43,093 bases of DNA from Gammaproteobacteria bacterium (GTDB taxonomy: Bacteria; Pseudomonadota; Gammaproteobacteria; Eutrophobiales; Eutrophobiaceae): NCBI GenBank assembly GCA_026710545.1, contig JAPOQU010000055.1, forward strand, positions 105,312 through 148,404, in the 5' to 3' direction. Positions 18,103 through 25,795 of this stretch are shown here, in pieces. A program made the position numbers and the translations under genes. The notes beneath the pieces were generated by a model that worked only from the letters and a program-made list of their open reading frames with translations, was not told the DNA's origin and did no database searches. Position 1 is the first letter of the stretch. Each line of letters opens with the position of its first letter.

Positions 18103-19581
18103 ATGGATTATGTAGCGTTACATGCCCGTTTTCGGCCGGACAAGCTGGCGATTTCCGACTTGGCACACAATCGTCATTGGACCTACTCACAGTTTGATCA
18201 AAGCATAGCCCGCTGCGTAACGATACTTGAAGCGGGCGGCGTTGGGACGGGAGACAGGGTAGCCTGTCTTTCGAAAAACAGGGCAGAGCTGATTGCTCTG
18301 CATCTGGCATGCGCTCGGATGGGTGCAATATTTGTTCCCTTGAACTGGCGACTCTCCCCTGCGGAAATTATTCAGCTTATTGATGACTGTATGCCGACCG
18401 TGCTGATGGGTGACAGTATGGCGGAAGGTATCGGTATTGATTGCCAGCCTATCGAAGAATTATTCGAGCGCTGTAATAGCAGCGAACCAACATTTCCGCC
18501 TGCAGTATCGGCGGACCTGCCGTCTTTGATTCTTTATACTTCCGGTACCACCGGGAAACCCAAGGGTGTCATGCTCAGTGAGCGTAATATCACGGAAACC
18601 GCGATTAACTTTTCGATACTGGGGGATGTGGAAAGCCAGAGCGGTTTCCTTTGTGAATCGCCCATGTTTCACATAGTCGGATTGATCACATCAGTCCGAT
18701 CACCATTCCTGCGAGGTGGCCATGTTGTCATTTCGGACGGTTTTGTCCCTGAACGTACGCTGAGCCGATTGTCAGCCCCGGACCTTAAAATCAGCCACTA
18801 TTTTTGTGTTCCGCAGATGGCTCTTGCCTTACGCGGCGAGGAAAGTTTTGATCCTGAAAAACTACGTCACCTTAAAGCAGTTTTTACAGGTGGCGCGCCA
18901 CATCCGGAGGTGCAAATTCGCGAGTGGTTGAACGATGGCATCGCACTTGTTGACGGCTATGGCAGTTCCGAAGCAGGCACTGTTTTTGGTATGTCCTTGG
19001 ATAGAGCCATCATTGACGCGAAAGCAGGTTCCGTTGGCGTGCCGACACCCCGTATCGGTCATCGGCTTGTGGACAACAATGGAAATATTGTTCCAACCGG
19101 TATTGAAGGCGAATTGCAGTTGCGGGGCGACAATGTCACTGATGGCTACTGGCGGCGGGAAAGTGATTACCAGGATTTTTTTACGGACGACGGCTGGTTC
19201 CATACTGGTGATATCCTGATGATCGATGAAGATGGCTTCTATCGAGTCATTGATCGAAAAAAGGATATGTATATATCTGGAGGTGAAAATATCTATCCCG
19301 CCGAAATTGAAGCGCTTCTGGTCAAATTTCCCGGTGTGAGGGAAATAACAGTAGCAGGTGTTCCTGACAAAACGTGGGGGGATGTCGGTTGTATCTTTTA
19401 CGTCACTGATTCGACAACTGTTACGATTGAAGAGTTTTCAGATTTTCTTGGCGGAAAACTTGCTCGCTACAAGTTACCGCGTAAAGTACGCAAGCTCGAA
19501 AAGATACCCAGGAACAGCGCAGGAAAAATTCTGAAGCACGCGCTTAAAGAAATGTTCATAGGTGAGCGATATGAGAAATAA
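18103..19581 (+). CDS. fcs: AMP-forming acyl-CoA ligase (feruloyl/4-coumaroyl-CoA synthetase-like)
   Basis: This 492-residue member of the ANL superfamily has the AMP-binding P-loop LYTSGTTGKPKG at about residues 144-155, the DGYGSSEAG motif, TGDI, and the C-terminal hinge and catalytic lysine segments DRKKDMYISGGENIYPAEIE and NSAGKILK. The length and layout match short feruloyl-CoA synthetases (about 490 residues, Amycolatopsis type) and 4-coumarate-CoA ligases. It would activate a cinnamic acid as CoA thioester for the adjoining hydratase/lyase. A fatty acyl substrate cannot be ruled out from sequence alone. The 3' end overlaps the transporter gene by 11 bases. Confidence 0.85.
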   Translation: MDYVALHARFRPDKLAISDLAHNRHWTYSQFDQSIARCVTILEAGGVGTGDRVACLSKNRAELIALHLACARMGAIFVPLNWRLSPAEIIQLIDDCMPTVLMGDSMAEGIGIDCQPIEELFERCNSSEPTFPPAVSADLPSLILYTSGTTGKPKGVMLSERNITETAINFSILGDVESQSGFLCESPMFHIVGLITSVRSPFLRGGHVVISDGFVPERTLSRLSAPDLKISHYFCVPQMALALRGEESFDPEKLRHLKAVFTGGAPHPEVQIREWLNDGIALVDGYGSSEAGTVFGMSLDRAIIDAKAGSVGVPTPRIGHRLVDNNGNIVPTGIEGELQLRGDNVTDGYWRRESDYQDFFTDDGWFHTGDILMIDEDGFYRVIDRKKDMYISGGENIYPAEIEALLVKFPGVREITVAGVPDKTWGDVGCIFYVTDSTTVTIEEFSDFLGGKLARYKLPRKVRKLEKIPRNSAGKILKHALKEMFIGERYEK

Positions 19582-20872
19582 CCCTCAGCAGATTCTGGAT
19601 GAAATGCCCATGGGGCGATTACAGGTCGCCGCCGTTTGCATTTGTGTATTGCTTAACGGGTTGGATGGTTTTGATATTCTGGCAATCAGTTTCGCTGCGC
19701 CAGGTATTGCCTCGGAATGGGGAATCAACCGCGCAGCGCTGGGTGTCGTACTGTCGATGGAGTTGATAGGCATGTCCATAGGGTCTATTTTTCTGGGCGG
19801 GTTCGCGGATCGCTTTGGGCGCCGACCGATGATTCTGCTTTGTCTGGGATTGATGTCGGCGGGTATGTTTCTAGCTGCATGGGCGGGAGATGTCGTGACA
19901 TTGTCACTGATTCGTCTTGTCACGGGCCTCGGAATAGGCGGTATGCTCGCCTCGACTAACGCCATGGTAGCAGAATATTCCAACGCCAGACGGCGTGACT
20001 TTTGCATTGCAGTCATGGTAGCCGGGTATCCACTGGGAGTCATAATCGGGGGTACCTTCGCCTCGATGCTGTTGGCATATTTTGACTGGCGATCGGTGTT
20101 CCTGTTCGGGGCGGTAGTGACAGCGGCTATGTTACCTGTAGTGTGGCTCTTTTTGCCCGAATCAATTGCTCACCTGGTACATAAACGGGGACCGGGGGCA
20201 TTGGAAAAAATAAACGCCACATTAAAACGTATGGGACACGGTATCATTGATGCGCTGCCGGAACTTGCAGAAGAAGGTCCGAAAGCCAGTTGGCGGGACC
20301 TGTTTTCACCCGGTTTGGTCCGCATTACCCTGCTACTCACCCTATGCTACCTGACGCATATCATGACCTTTTACTTCATTCTTAAATGGGTGCCCAAGAT
20401 TGTTGTTGATATGGGCTTTGCTGCCTCAGCAGCCGGTGGCGTACTGGTCTGGGCGAGCGCAGGTGGCGCCGCTGGTTCGTACCTGTTCGGATGGTTAACA
20501 CATTATTTTCGGTTGCGTAGATTGATCATATTTGCAATGGCAGGTTCAGTGATAATGGTCAATATCTTCGGGCAGGGTCAGTCCGACCTGGCAACATTGG
20601 CTTTTGCCGCTTGCCTGGTAGGGATATTTACCAATTCGGCGATTGTCGGTCTGTATGCCTTGTTTGCCCGATTGTTTCCAACACATTTACGCGCAGGGGG
20701 AACTGGTTTTGTTATAGGTGTTGGTCGCGCCGGTGCAGCTCTTGGGCCGATAATAGCAGGTATCCTTTTTGAAAGCGGTCAGGGGCTGGCGGGGGTTGCA
20801 TTCATTATGGCTTTGGGTTCACTCGTTGCTGCAATCCTGTTGACGATGTTGCGCGATCCCGATCCGATTTGA
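19571..20872 (+). CDS. MFS transporter, aromatic acid:H+ symporter family
   Basis: This 12-helix permease of about 433 residues has the AAHS signature NGLDGFDILAISFAAPGIASEWG in the first helix, then GGFADRFGRRPM between helices 2 and 3, and RLVTGLGIGGMLASTNAMVAEY. AAHS members such as PcaK, BenK and HcaK carry benzoates and hydroxycinnamates. ATG 19571 is preferred over GTG 19562 because AGGTGAG (19559-19565) lies at the right distance. It is translationally coupled to the ligase, so it probably brings in the acid that the ligase activates. The island ends just after this gene. Confidence 0.88.
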   Translation: MRNNPQQILDEMPMGRLQVAAVCICVLLNGLDGFDILAISFAAPGIASEWGINRAALGVVLSMELIGMSIGSIFLGGFADRFGRRPMILLCLGLMSAGMFLAAWAGDVVTLSLIRLVTGLGIGGMLASTNAMVAEYSNARRRDFCIAVMVAGYPLGVIIGGTFASMLLAYFDWRSVFLFGAVVTAAMLPVVWLFLPESIAHLVHKRGPGALEKINATLKRMGHGIIDALPELAEEGPKASWRDLFSPGLVRITLLLTLCYLTHIMTFYFILKWVPKIVVDMGFAASAAGGVLVWASAGGAAGSYLFGWLTHYFRLRRLIIFAMAGSVIMVNIFGQGQSDLATLAFAACLVGIFTNSAIVGLYALFARLFPTHLRAGGTGFVIGVGRAGAALGPIIAGILFESGQGLAGVAFIMALGSLVAAILLTMLRDPDPI

Positions 20873-20965
20873 CAGTGCCTGGAAGGAGTACTAGTCTCAG
20901 GGTTGTTGTCTCCTGCCAGGCCACCCGGCGAGCCGGTCGGTGCAATTGAAATATGTGGTTTTTCC

Positions 20966-20995
20966 TTGACCTGAACCGGTCAGGGCAGCTAAAGT
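20966..20995 (+). promoter_or_regulatory. Promoter upstream of the Anbu gene
   Basis: TTGACC (20966-20971), an 18-bp spacer and TAAAGT (20990-20995) form a sensible promoter 35 bp before the GTG start. An inverted repeat TGACC-6-GGTCA (20967-20982) overlaps the -35 and could be a regulator site. Confidence 0.45.
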
Positions 20996-21030
20996 CAATA
21001 TGAGGCGAATGCGCCAGGCAGGTAACCAGA

Positions 21031-21777
21031 GTGACCTATTGCGTAGCCATAACAACTGACAAAGGGCTGGTATTCGTATCGGACTCGCGCACCAATGCGG
21101 GTGTCGACAACGTCAGTTCCTACAGCAAGATGCACCGGTTTGAATCCGGAACCGACCGCAGCTTCGTATTATTGTCGGCGGGCAATCTCGCGACCACCCA
21201 GCGCGTGGTGCAGCAGTTGCACAGGGAAATACAGCAGTGTCTGCCGTTGAACCTGATGACGGTGGCGAGCATGACCGACGCCGCGGACTATATCGGTCAC
21301 GTCAACGTCCTGCAGCAGGGGAAACACACCGGTTCAGGCGTCAACTACGAGGCCAACTTTATAATCGGCGGCCAGATCGCCGGTTCCGTCCCTGAAATCT
21401 ACCTCGTCTATCCCCAGGGAAACTACATAACGGCGTCTTCCTATACGCCGTACCTGCAGATCGGTGAAGGCAAATACGGCAAGACCATCCTGGACCGGAT
21501 CCTGGCGCCGGACCTGAACCTCGAGACAGCCGCATTGTGCGCCATGCTTTCCATGGATTCAACCATGAACAGTAACATAACGGTAGGCCCCCCAATAGAA
21601 GTGATCATTTACTCCGCCGACAGTTTTTCCCTGGACAGGTATTACTGTTTCGATGAACACAGCGAATATTTAAGGGAATTGAGAAGAAGTTGGGACAGGA
21701 ACCTGAAAGAAGCCTTCAACAAGCTGCCGCCCATCGCCTGGGCCTCCAACTGGGACGAGCAACAGAACACGCAGTAA
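21031..21777 (+). CDS. anbu: Anbu proteasome-like peptidase
   Basis: This 248-residue Ntn-hydrolase is of the Anbu (bacterial proteasome homologue) type. The start MTYCVAITTDKGLVFVSDSRTNAGVD is diagnostic, and Thr2 becomes the N-terminal nucleophile after removal of Met. D18 and K33 occupy the active-site positions known from HslV. GTG 21031 is the start, with CAGGCAGG upstream. Anbu forms a helical or open-ring peptidase and is usually found with alpha-E, circularly permuted ATP-grasp and transglutaminase-like genes. The first two are directly downstream here but on the opposite strand, and no transglutaminase is seen. Confidence 0.93.
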   Translation: MTYCVAITTDKGLVFVSDSRTNAGVDNVSSYSKMHRFESGTDRSFVLLSAGNLATTQRVVQQLHREIQQCLPLNLMTVASMTDAADYIGHVNVLQQGKHTGSGVNYEANFIIGGQIAGSVPEIYLVYPQGNYITASSYTPYLQIGEGKYGKTILDRILAPDLNLETAALCAMLSMDSTMNSNITVGPPIEVIIYSADSFSLDRYYCFDEHSEYLRELRRSWDRNLKEAFNKLPPIAWASNWDEQQNTQ

Positions 21778-21779
21778 GG

Positions 21780-21801
21780 TCACAGAGTACACGGAGATCA
21801 G
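21780..21801. repeat. Short degenerate CACAGAG/CACGGAG repeat
   Basis: TCACAGAGTACACGGAGATCAG directly follows the Anbu stop and resembles the repeat at 25763-25788. Both are variants of a purine-rich A(C)ACRGAG unit that occurs at gene ends in this window. Confidence 0.45.
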
Positions 21802-21840
21802 GATTGATGCCTTCTATTGGTTCCGATGCGCCAAGTGAAT

Positions 21841-21886
21841 AAGTAACCTCTAAAAATGCCCAGGATGGCATTTTTAGAGGTTACTT
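21841..21886. terminator. Perfect 20-bp palindrome between convergent genes
   Basis: The arms 21841-21860 and 21867-21886 are exact complements around the loop CAGGAT. The inner part, A-run, TGCC, loop, GGCA, T-run, is a bidirectional intrinsic terminator serving Anbu on one strand and alpha-E on the other. The stop codon of the alpha-E gene touches the outer end. Confidence 0.9.
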
Positions 21887-22815
21887 TAATATCTAAACCA
21901 GGCCTGTTCCACCTGCGCATGGATGTCATTCAGACCAAGTTGTATCTCATCGATAAATCCGTGTAACCCCCCCTGTTCCATCATGGTGATGGTATCGGCA
22001 TCTACGACCATGTCCCGGGTACGTACAAGTGTCTGCAAAGGCAGGTCATTTCCGGGCAGGCGAACCAGGTGGGTGTGTATTTCTTCCAGGCAATGTGAAA
22101 CGCTGCGGGGCGCGTCGACGTATTTCAGCAGGAAGTCAACCACGTCTTCGCCATTGGGGCGCACCTTGACGTGTTGCCGGTAGATCTGGTAGCTGCTTAA
22201 GGAGTTCAGGACGTTCAGCCACAACAATTCGGCAAAGGCTGCGCCGGTGTCGCCTTCGGCAGGCAGAAGATTGACGCAACCCGCGTCGATGATACGGGTG
22301 CTCATATCGGCCCGTTCCAGGTTCCTGCCGATGCGCACAAACCTGTAGGCGCTGCCGCGGCTCATGCCGCTGAACAGCATTCCCATTATCTGTCTGCAAT
22401 AGCGGATAACGCTGTTAAGGTATTTGTGGCGTTGGCCCGGCATCAGGTCTGATGCCGGATTCTTTTTCACGTACAGGTAAAATTCGTTGATCGTCTCCCA
22501 GGCTTCTACCGGGAGGATCTCCCGGGAACTGCGGGCGTTCTCGCGGGCCATACGCACGCAACAGGCCATCGAAGAAGGGTTGGCCTCATCGGCCAGCATA
22601 AACTGCAGGACGTTTTTCTCATCGGCTTTCTTGTAGGCCCGGTAAAACGCGTCATTGCTCCCCGTCATGTCAATCATGTTTGCCCAGGTCCGTTTGAAAG
22701 GGCGCGGCAGGTCCATGAGCAGGTTGGCGTTGACATTGACGAGACGCGCGGTATTCTCCGCCCGCTCTACGTGGCGCCCGTACCAGTACAATTGCTCCGC
22801 GACCCGGGACAGCAT
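21886..22815 (-). CDS. Alpha-E domain protein (DUF403)
   Basis: This 309-residue helical protein belongs to the alpha-E family. ATG 22815 (MLSRVAEQLYWYGRHVERAENTARLV) is the family start; the longer frame to 23001 only overlaps the upstream gene. Signatures include the YWxGRxxERAE segment and later FVRIGRNLERADMSTRIID. Members occur with circularly permuted ATP-grasp proteins and Anbu, and are thought to take part in an uncharacterised peptide synthesis or modification path. The gene follows the ATP-grasp gene by two bases (TAATCATG), so they are translationally coupled. Confidence 0.93.
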   Translation of the reverse strand: MLSRVAEQLYWYGRHVERAENTARLVNVNANLLMDLPRPFKRTWANMIDMTGSNDAFYRAYKKADEKNVLQFMLADEANPSSMACCVRMARENARSSREILPVEAWETINEFYLYVKKNPASDLMPGQRHKYLNSVIRYCRQIMGMLFSGMSRGSAYRFVRIGRNLERADMSTRIIDAGCVNLLPAEGDTGAAFAELLWLNVLNSLSSYQIYRQHVKVRPNGEDVVDFLLKYVDAPRSVSHCLEEIHTHLVRLPGNDLPLQTLVRTRDMVVDADTITMMEQGGLHGFIDEIQLGLNDIHAQVEQAWFRY

Positions 22816-22817
22816 GA

Positions 22818-24263
22818 TTACTCCCTGGTCCCGGCGATTACCCAGGTATCCTTGCTGCCGCCTCCCTGTGATGAGTTTACCACCAGGGAGTCGCGTACCA
22901 GGGCCACCCGGGTGAGCCCGCCAGCAGTCACGTATGAATGACCTCCCTGCAGGATAAACGGCCTGAGGTCGACGTGGCGGGGTTCGATGCGCTCGCCGCA
23001 CAAAGTGGGCACTGTGGATAAGTTGACGACCGGCTGGGCGATGTAATCACGGGGGGCGGCCTTGACCCGGTCCGCCGCCTGCGCCAACTCGCGCTTACTT
23101 GCTCCTGGCCCGATGACGATGCCGTATCCGCCGGACTCGTTGACCGGTTTGACCACCAGCCTGCCCAGGTTGGCAAGGACGTGGCGCCGCTGTTTATCAT
23201 CATTGCAACGGTAACTTGGAACGTTAGGCAGCAACGGTTCTTCGTCCAGGTAGTAACGGATCATGTCGGGCACATAAGTATAGACCAGCTTGTCATCCGC
23301 CACGCCCACGCCAGGCGCATTGGCTAGGCCCACCTTGCCTTTTTTCCAGGCGCGCATGATACCGGGCACCCCCAGCAGCGAGTCTTTACGAAATACCTCT
23401 GGATCAAGAAACAGGTCGTCAACCCGGCGATAAACGACGTCGACGCGGGCAAGACCCGCAATGGTTTTCATGTACACGCAGTCATCTCCGGCAACCACCA
23501 GGTCCGTGCCTTCAACCAGTTCAGCGCCGAGTTGGCGGGCGAGGAATGAATGCTCAAAATAGGCCGAATTATAGATGCCCGGAGTAAGCACCACGACTTC
23601 CGGGTAATCCAGCGGACGCGGCGTGATGGAACTCAGGGTTTCAAACAACTGCATGGTGTAACCGTCCATGTGACTGATGGAATAGTCCTCGAACAGTTCC
23701 GGAAAAGTAAGCTTGGTCAACCTGCGGTTCTCCAGCATGTAGGACACGCCGGAGGGGATGCGCAGGTTATCTTCCAGCACGTACATGACGCCGTCGCTGT
23801 CCCGCACCAGGTCGGTGCCGCAGATATGGGCCCATACCCCCAGGAGCGGTTTCATCCCTTCGCACTCCCGGCGATAATTCTTTGACGTCTTCAGGATGTA
23901 TTCCGGGAATTTTCCATCCTTGATGATCCTTTGTTCGTTATAAACGTCCGATACAAAGAGATTGAGCGCGGCAAGCCGCTGAATCAAGCCTTTTTCTATC
24001 CGTTTCCATTCAGTGTTGAGGATGATTCGGGGGATCACATCATAAGGCCACTCCCTGTCAATATTGCCGGCCTCACTGTAGACGGTAAAGGTAATGCCCA
24101 TGGTCGAGATGGAGTGTTCGGCATCCCGCCTGCGCGTGTCCAGTTCCTTGTAGCTCAGCCGTTTAAGCGTATCGAGCATACGGCCCAGGCCGCCCCGGGA
24201 CTTTAACCGCGGCGTCAATAGTTCATCGTATAATCCTTCTGTCGGGTAATGGTCCAGGTTCAT
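22818..24263 (-). CDS. Circularly permuted ATP-grasp protein, type 2
   Basis: This 481-residue protein is of the circularly permuted ATP-grasp group (DUF404/DUF407). Recognisable segments are MGITFTVY near residue 55, an RIILNTEWKRIEKGLIQR stretch, VLEDNLRIPSGVSYMLENR, GIYNSAYFEH and, late in the chain, VVKPVNESGGYGIVIGP and SSQGGGSKDTW. Such enzymes probably ligate amino acids to an acceptor, possibly making peptides that the alpha-E and Anbu partners bind or degrade; this is based on conserved gene neighbourhoods. It is first in a two-gene operon with alpha-E and follows the glutathione S-transferase gene by 24 bp. Confidence 0.94.
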   Translation of the reverse strand: MNLDHYPTEGLYDELLTPRLKSRGGLGRMLDTLKRLSYKELDTRRRDAEHSISTMGITFTVYSEAGNIDREWPYDVIPRIILNTEWKRIEKGLIQRLAALNLFVSDVYNEQRIIKDGKFPEYILKTSKNYRRECEGMKPLLGVWAHICGTDLVRDSDGVMYVLEDNLRIPSGVSYMLENRRLTKLTFPELFEDYSISHMDGYTMQLFETLSSITPRPLDYPEVVVLTPGIYNSAYFEHSFLARQLGAELVEGTDLVVAGDDCVYMKTIAGLARVDVVYRRVDDLFLDPEVFRKDSLLGVPGIMRAWKKGKVGLANAPGVGVADDKLVYTYVPDMIRYYLDEEPLLPNVPSYRCNDDKQRRHVLANLGRLVVKPVNESGGYGIVIGPGASKRELAQAADRVKAAPRDYIAQPVVNLSTVPTLCGERIEPRHVDLRPFILQGGHSYVTAGGLTRVALVRDSLVVNSSQGGGSKDTWVIAGTRE

Positions 24264-24287
24264 CGTCAGGGAGTTTGATACCTCCTG

Positions 24288-24917
24288 TCAGCCTTCCGCA
24301 GCCGCTGCTTCCCTGGCCACGGCCCGTTGCACCGCTTCCCGGCCCTGGACCAGTTTGGCGTAGTCCTTGACGTTCTCAAGTTCGATGGGTTGTTTTGCGG
24401 TCACGGCCCAGGTCAGGGTATGGCCTATCAGGATATCCGCGGCGCTGAACGTGTCTCCCAAAATATACCTGTTGCCGTCCAGGCCCCGGCTGAGAATGTT
24501 CAATGCCTTCCGGAATTCCCATCCGGCAGTTTCAATTACCTCCGGCACGCGCTTGTCCGGGGGTAATATGAATGTATGTTTTCCCTTGGTCCAGAGGGGT
24601 TGCTCGAGTTCGGAGAGCACGAAGTAGCACCACTGGTCGTATTTCGCGCGCGCGGCCGTTCCTGCCGGCGGCACCAGTTGTTGCTCCGGGAATTTGTCGC
24701 CCAGGTAGGTGACGATGGCTGCCGACTCGGTGAGCACCAGGTCACCGTCGCGCAGTGCCGGCACTTTCCCGGCCGGGTTGATTTTCACATAGTCCTCGGA
24801 GGCAAAGCCGTTGGCGCCGAACGGCACCAGTTTGAACTCATACTCCGTTTCCAGTTCCTCCAGCATCCAGGTTACCCTGAAGCCGCGGGTTTTGGGGTAG
24901 TTATACAGTTGCAGCAT
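24288..24917 (-). CDS. Glutathione S-transferase family protein
   Basis: This 209-residue cytosolic GST has an N-terminal thioredoxin-like domain (MLQLYNYPKTRGFRVTWMLEEL) with the cis-Pro loop NPAGKVPAL and the glutathione-binding TESAAIVTYL near residues 63-72. The helical C-terminal domain has SAADILIGH, equivalent to the N-capping motif. It conjugates or reduces electrophiles with glutathione; the specific substrate is unknown. It lies upstream of the ATP-grasp gene on the same strand with a 24-bp gap, so it may be co-transcribed. Confidence 0.93.
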   Translation of the reverse strand: MLQLYNYPKTRGFRVTWMLEELETEYEFKLVPFGANGFASEDYVKINPAGKVPALRDGDLVLTESAAIVTYLGDKFPEQQLVPPAGTAARAKYDQWCYFVLSELEQPLWTKGKHTFILPPDKRVPEVIETAGWEFRKALNILSRGLDGNRYILGDTFSAADILIGHTLTWAVTAKQPIELENVKDYAKLVQGREAVQRAVAREAAAAEG

Positions 24918-25021
24918 TTGTCACCTTTGATTTTAGTCAGCATTATTCAGGAGTTTCAATAATACGTAAAATCACAGCCTTAGTCACCTGTACGGGCAAA
25001 AAAGGGATAGAATCCGGGACC

Positions 25022-25795
25022 ATGAACGGTAACTGGCAAACGCCGCCGGATGATCCCGGAATCTCGCCGCGCCATGTCGATATCTGGCTGACATCGACAC
25101 AACTGGAGGAAGAACAAGTCCGGGCATACGCAACGCGCCTGTCGCAGGCGGAACTGGCGCGCGCGCAAAAGTTCAGGTCGAAGACAGGTCACAGGGAATA
25201 CATCGTCACGCGTGGGCTGCTCAGGCAGGTACTGTCGGAAACGGCCGGGCTGGACCTGGCCGGGGTCGATTTCCTGTACGGCGAGCACGGCAAGCCCTAC
25301 CTGGACGCGCGCGTGTCCGGCAAGACCGTCGCATTCAACGTATCCCATTCCCACGGCCTGGCCCTGGTGGCTCTCACACTGGGAGGCAGACTGGGCGTGG
25401 ACCTGGAGAAAATCAGGCCCGAGGTTGAGTGGCAGGACCTGGCCGGGCGCTATTTTGCCGAAGCGGAATTCCGGGCCCTGGAAAATCGTCCGCAGGGAGA
25501 TGGCCTGAAGGCCTTTTATGCCTGCTGGACCCGCAAGGAAGCCTTCGTCAAGGCGCTGGGGGCAGGGGTCTCCTACGGCCTTGAACAATTTGACGTCAGC
25601 GTCGGTCCGAAAGAGGATTATGCGGCCCTGACCATACGCAGCCAGGACGAAGATGCCGCCGGATGGCTGGTAAAAAACCTGCCGGTACCGGACACCCACG
25701 CCGCCGCCCTGGCCGTTGACCGGCCTGCCTGCGGGTTCAGACTATGGCAGGCGCGTTATCAGCCACAGAGGACACAGAGATCACAGAGTGGCTAA
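25022..25795 (+). CDS. 4'-phosphopantetheinyl transferase, Sfp type
   Basis: This 257-residue enzyme activates carrier proteins by transferring the phosphopantetheine arm of CoA. The Mg-binding pair is D127 and E129 (GVDLEK) and the second motif is WTRKEAFVKALG (W169, K172, E173, K177). HSHGLALVAL and FNVSHS precede the motif as in Sfp and Gsp. The last residues (QPQRTQRSQSG) come from a repeat at 25763-25788, so the natural end was probably near RLWQARY. No carrier protein or synthetase is in the window. The stop overlaps that of the convergent dacB by two bases. Confidence 0.93.
   Translation: MNGNWQTPPDDPGISPRHVDIWLTSTQLEEEQVRAYATRLSQAELARAQKFRSKTGHREYIVTRGLLRQVLSETAGLDLAGVDFLYGEHGKPYLDARVSGKTVAFNVSHSHGLALVALTLGGRLGVDLEKIRPEVEWQDLAGRYFAEAEFRALENRPQGDGLKAFYACWTRKEAFVKALGAGVSYGLEQFDVSVGPKEDYAALTIRSQDEDAAGWLVKNLPVPDTHAAALAVDRPACGFRLWQARYQPQRTQRSQSG
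25763..25788. repeat. CACAGAG-type repeat forming the end of the PPTase gene
   Basis: Three near-tandem units (CCACAGAG, GACACAGAG, ATCACAGAG) lie in the last coding part of the phosphopantetheinyl transferase gene. The same kind of sequence follows the Anbu gene at 21780-21801. Confidence 0.7.

Noticed and set aside
8896..20900. Prophage or integrative element
   Set aside because: No integrase, tRNA junction, direct repeats or structural phage genes. Only composition and gene content differ from the flanks.
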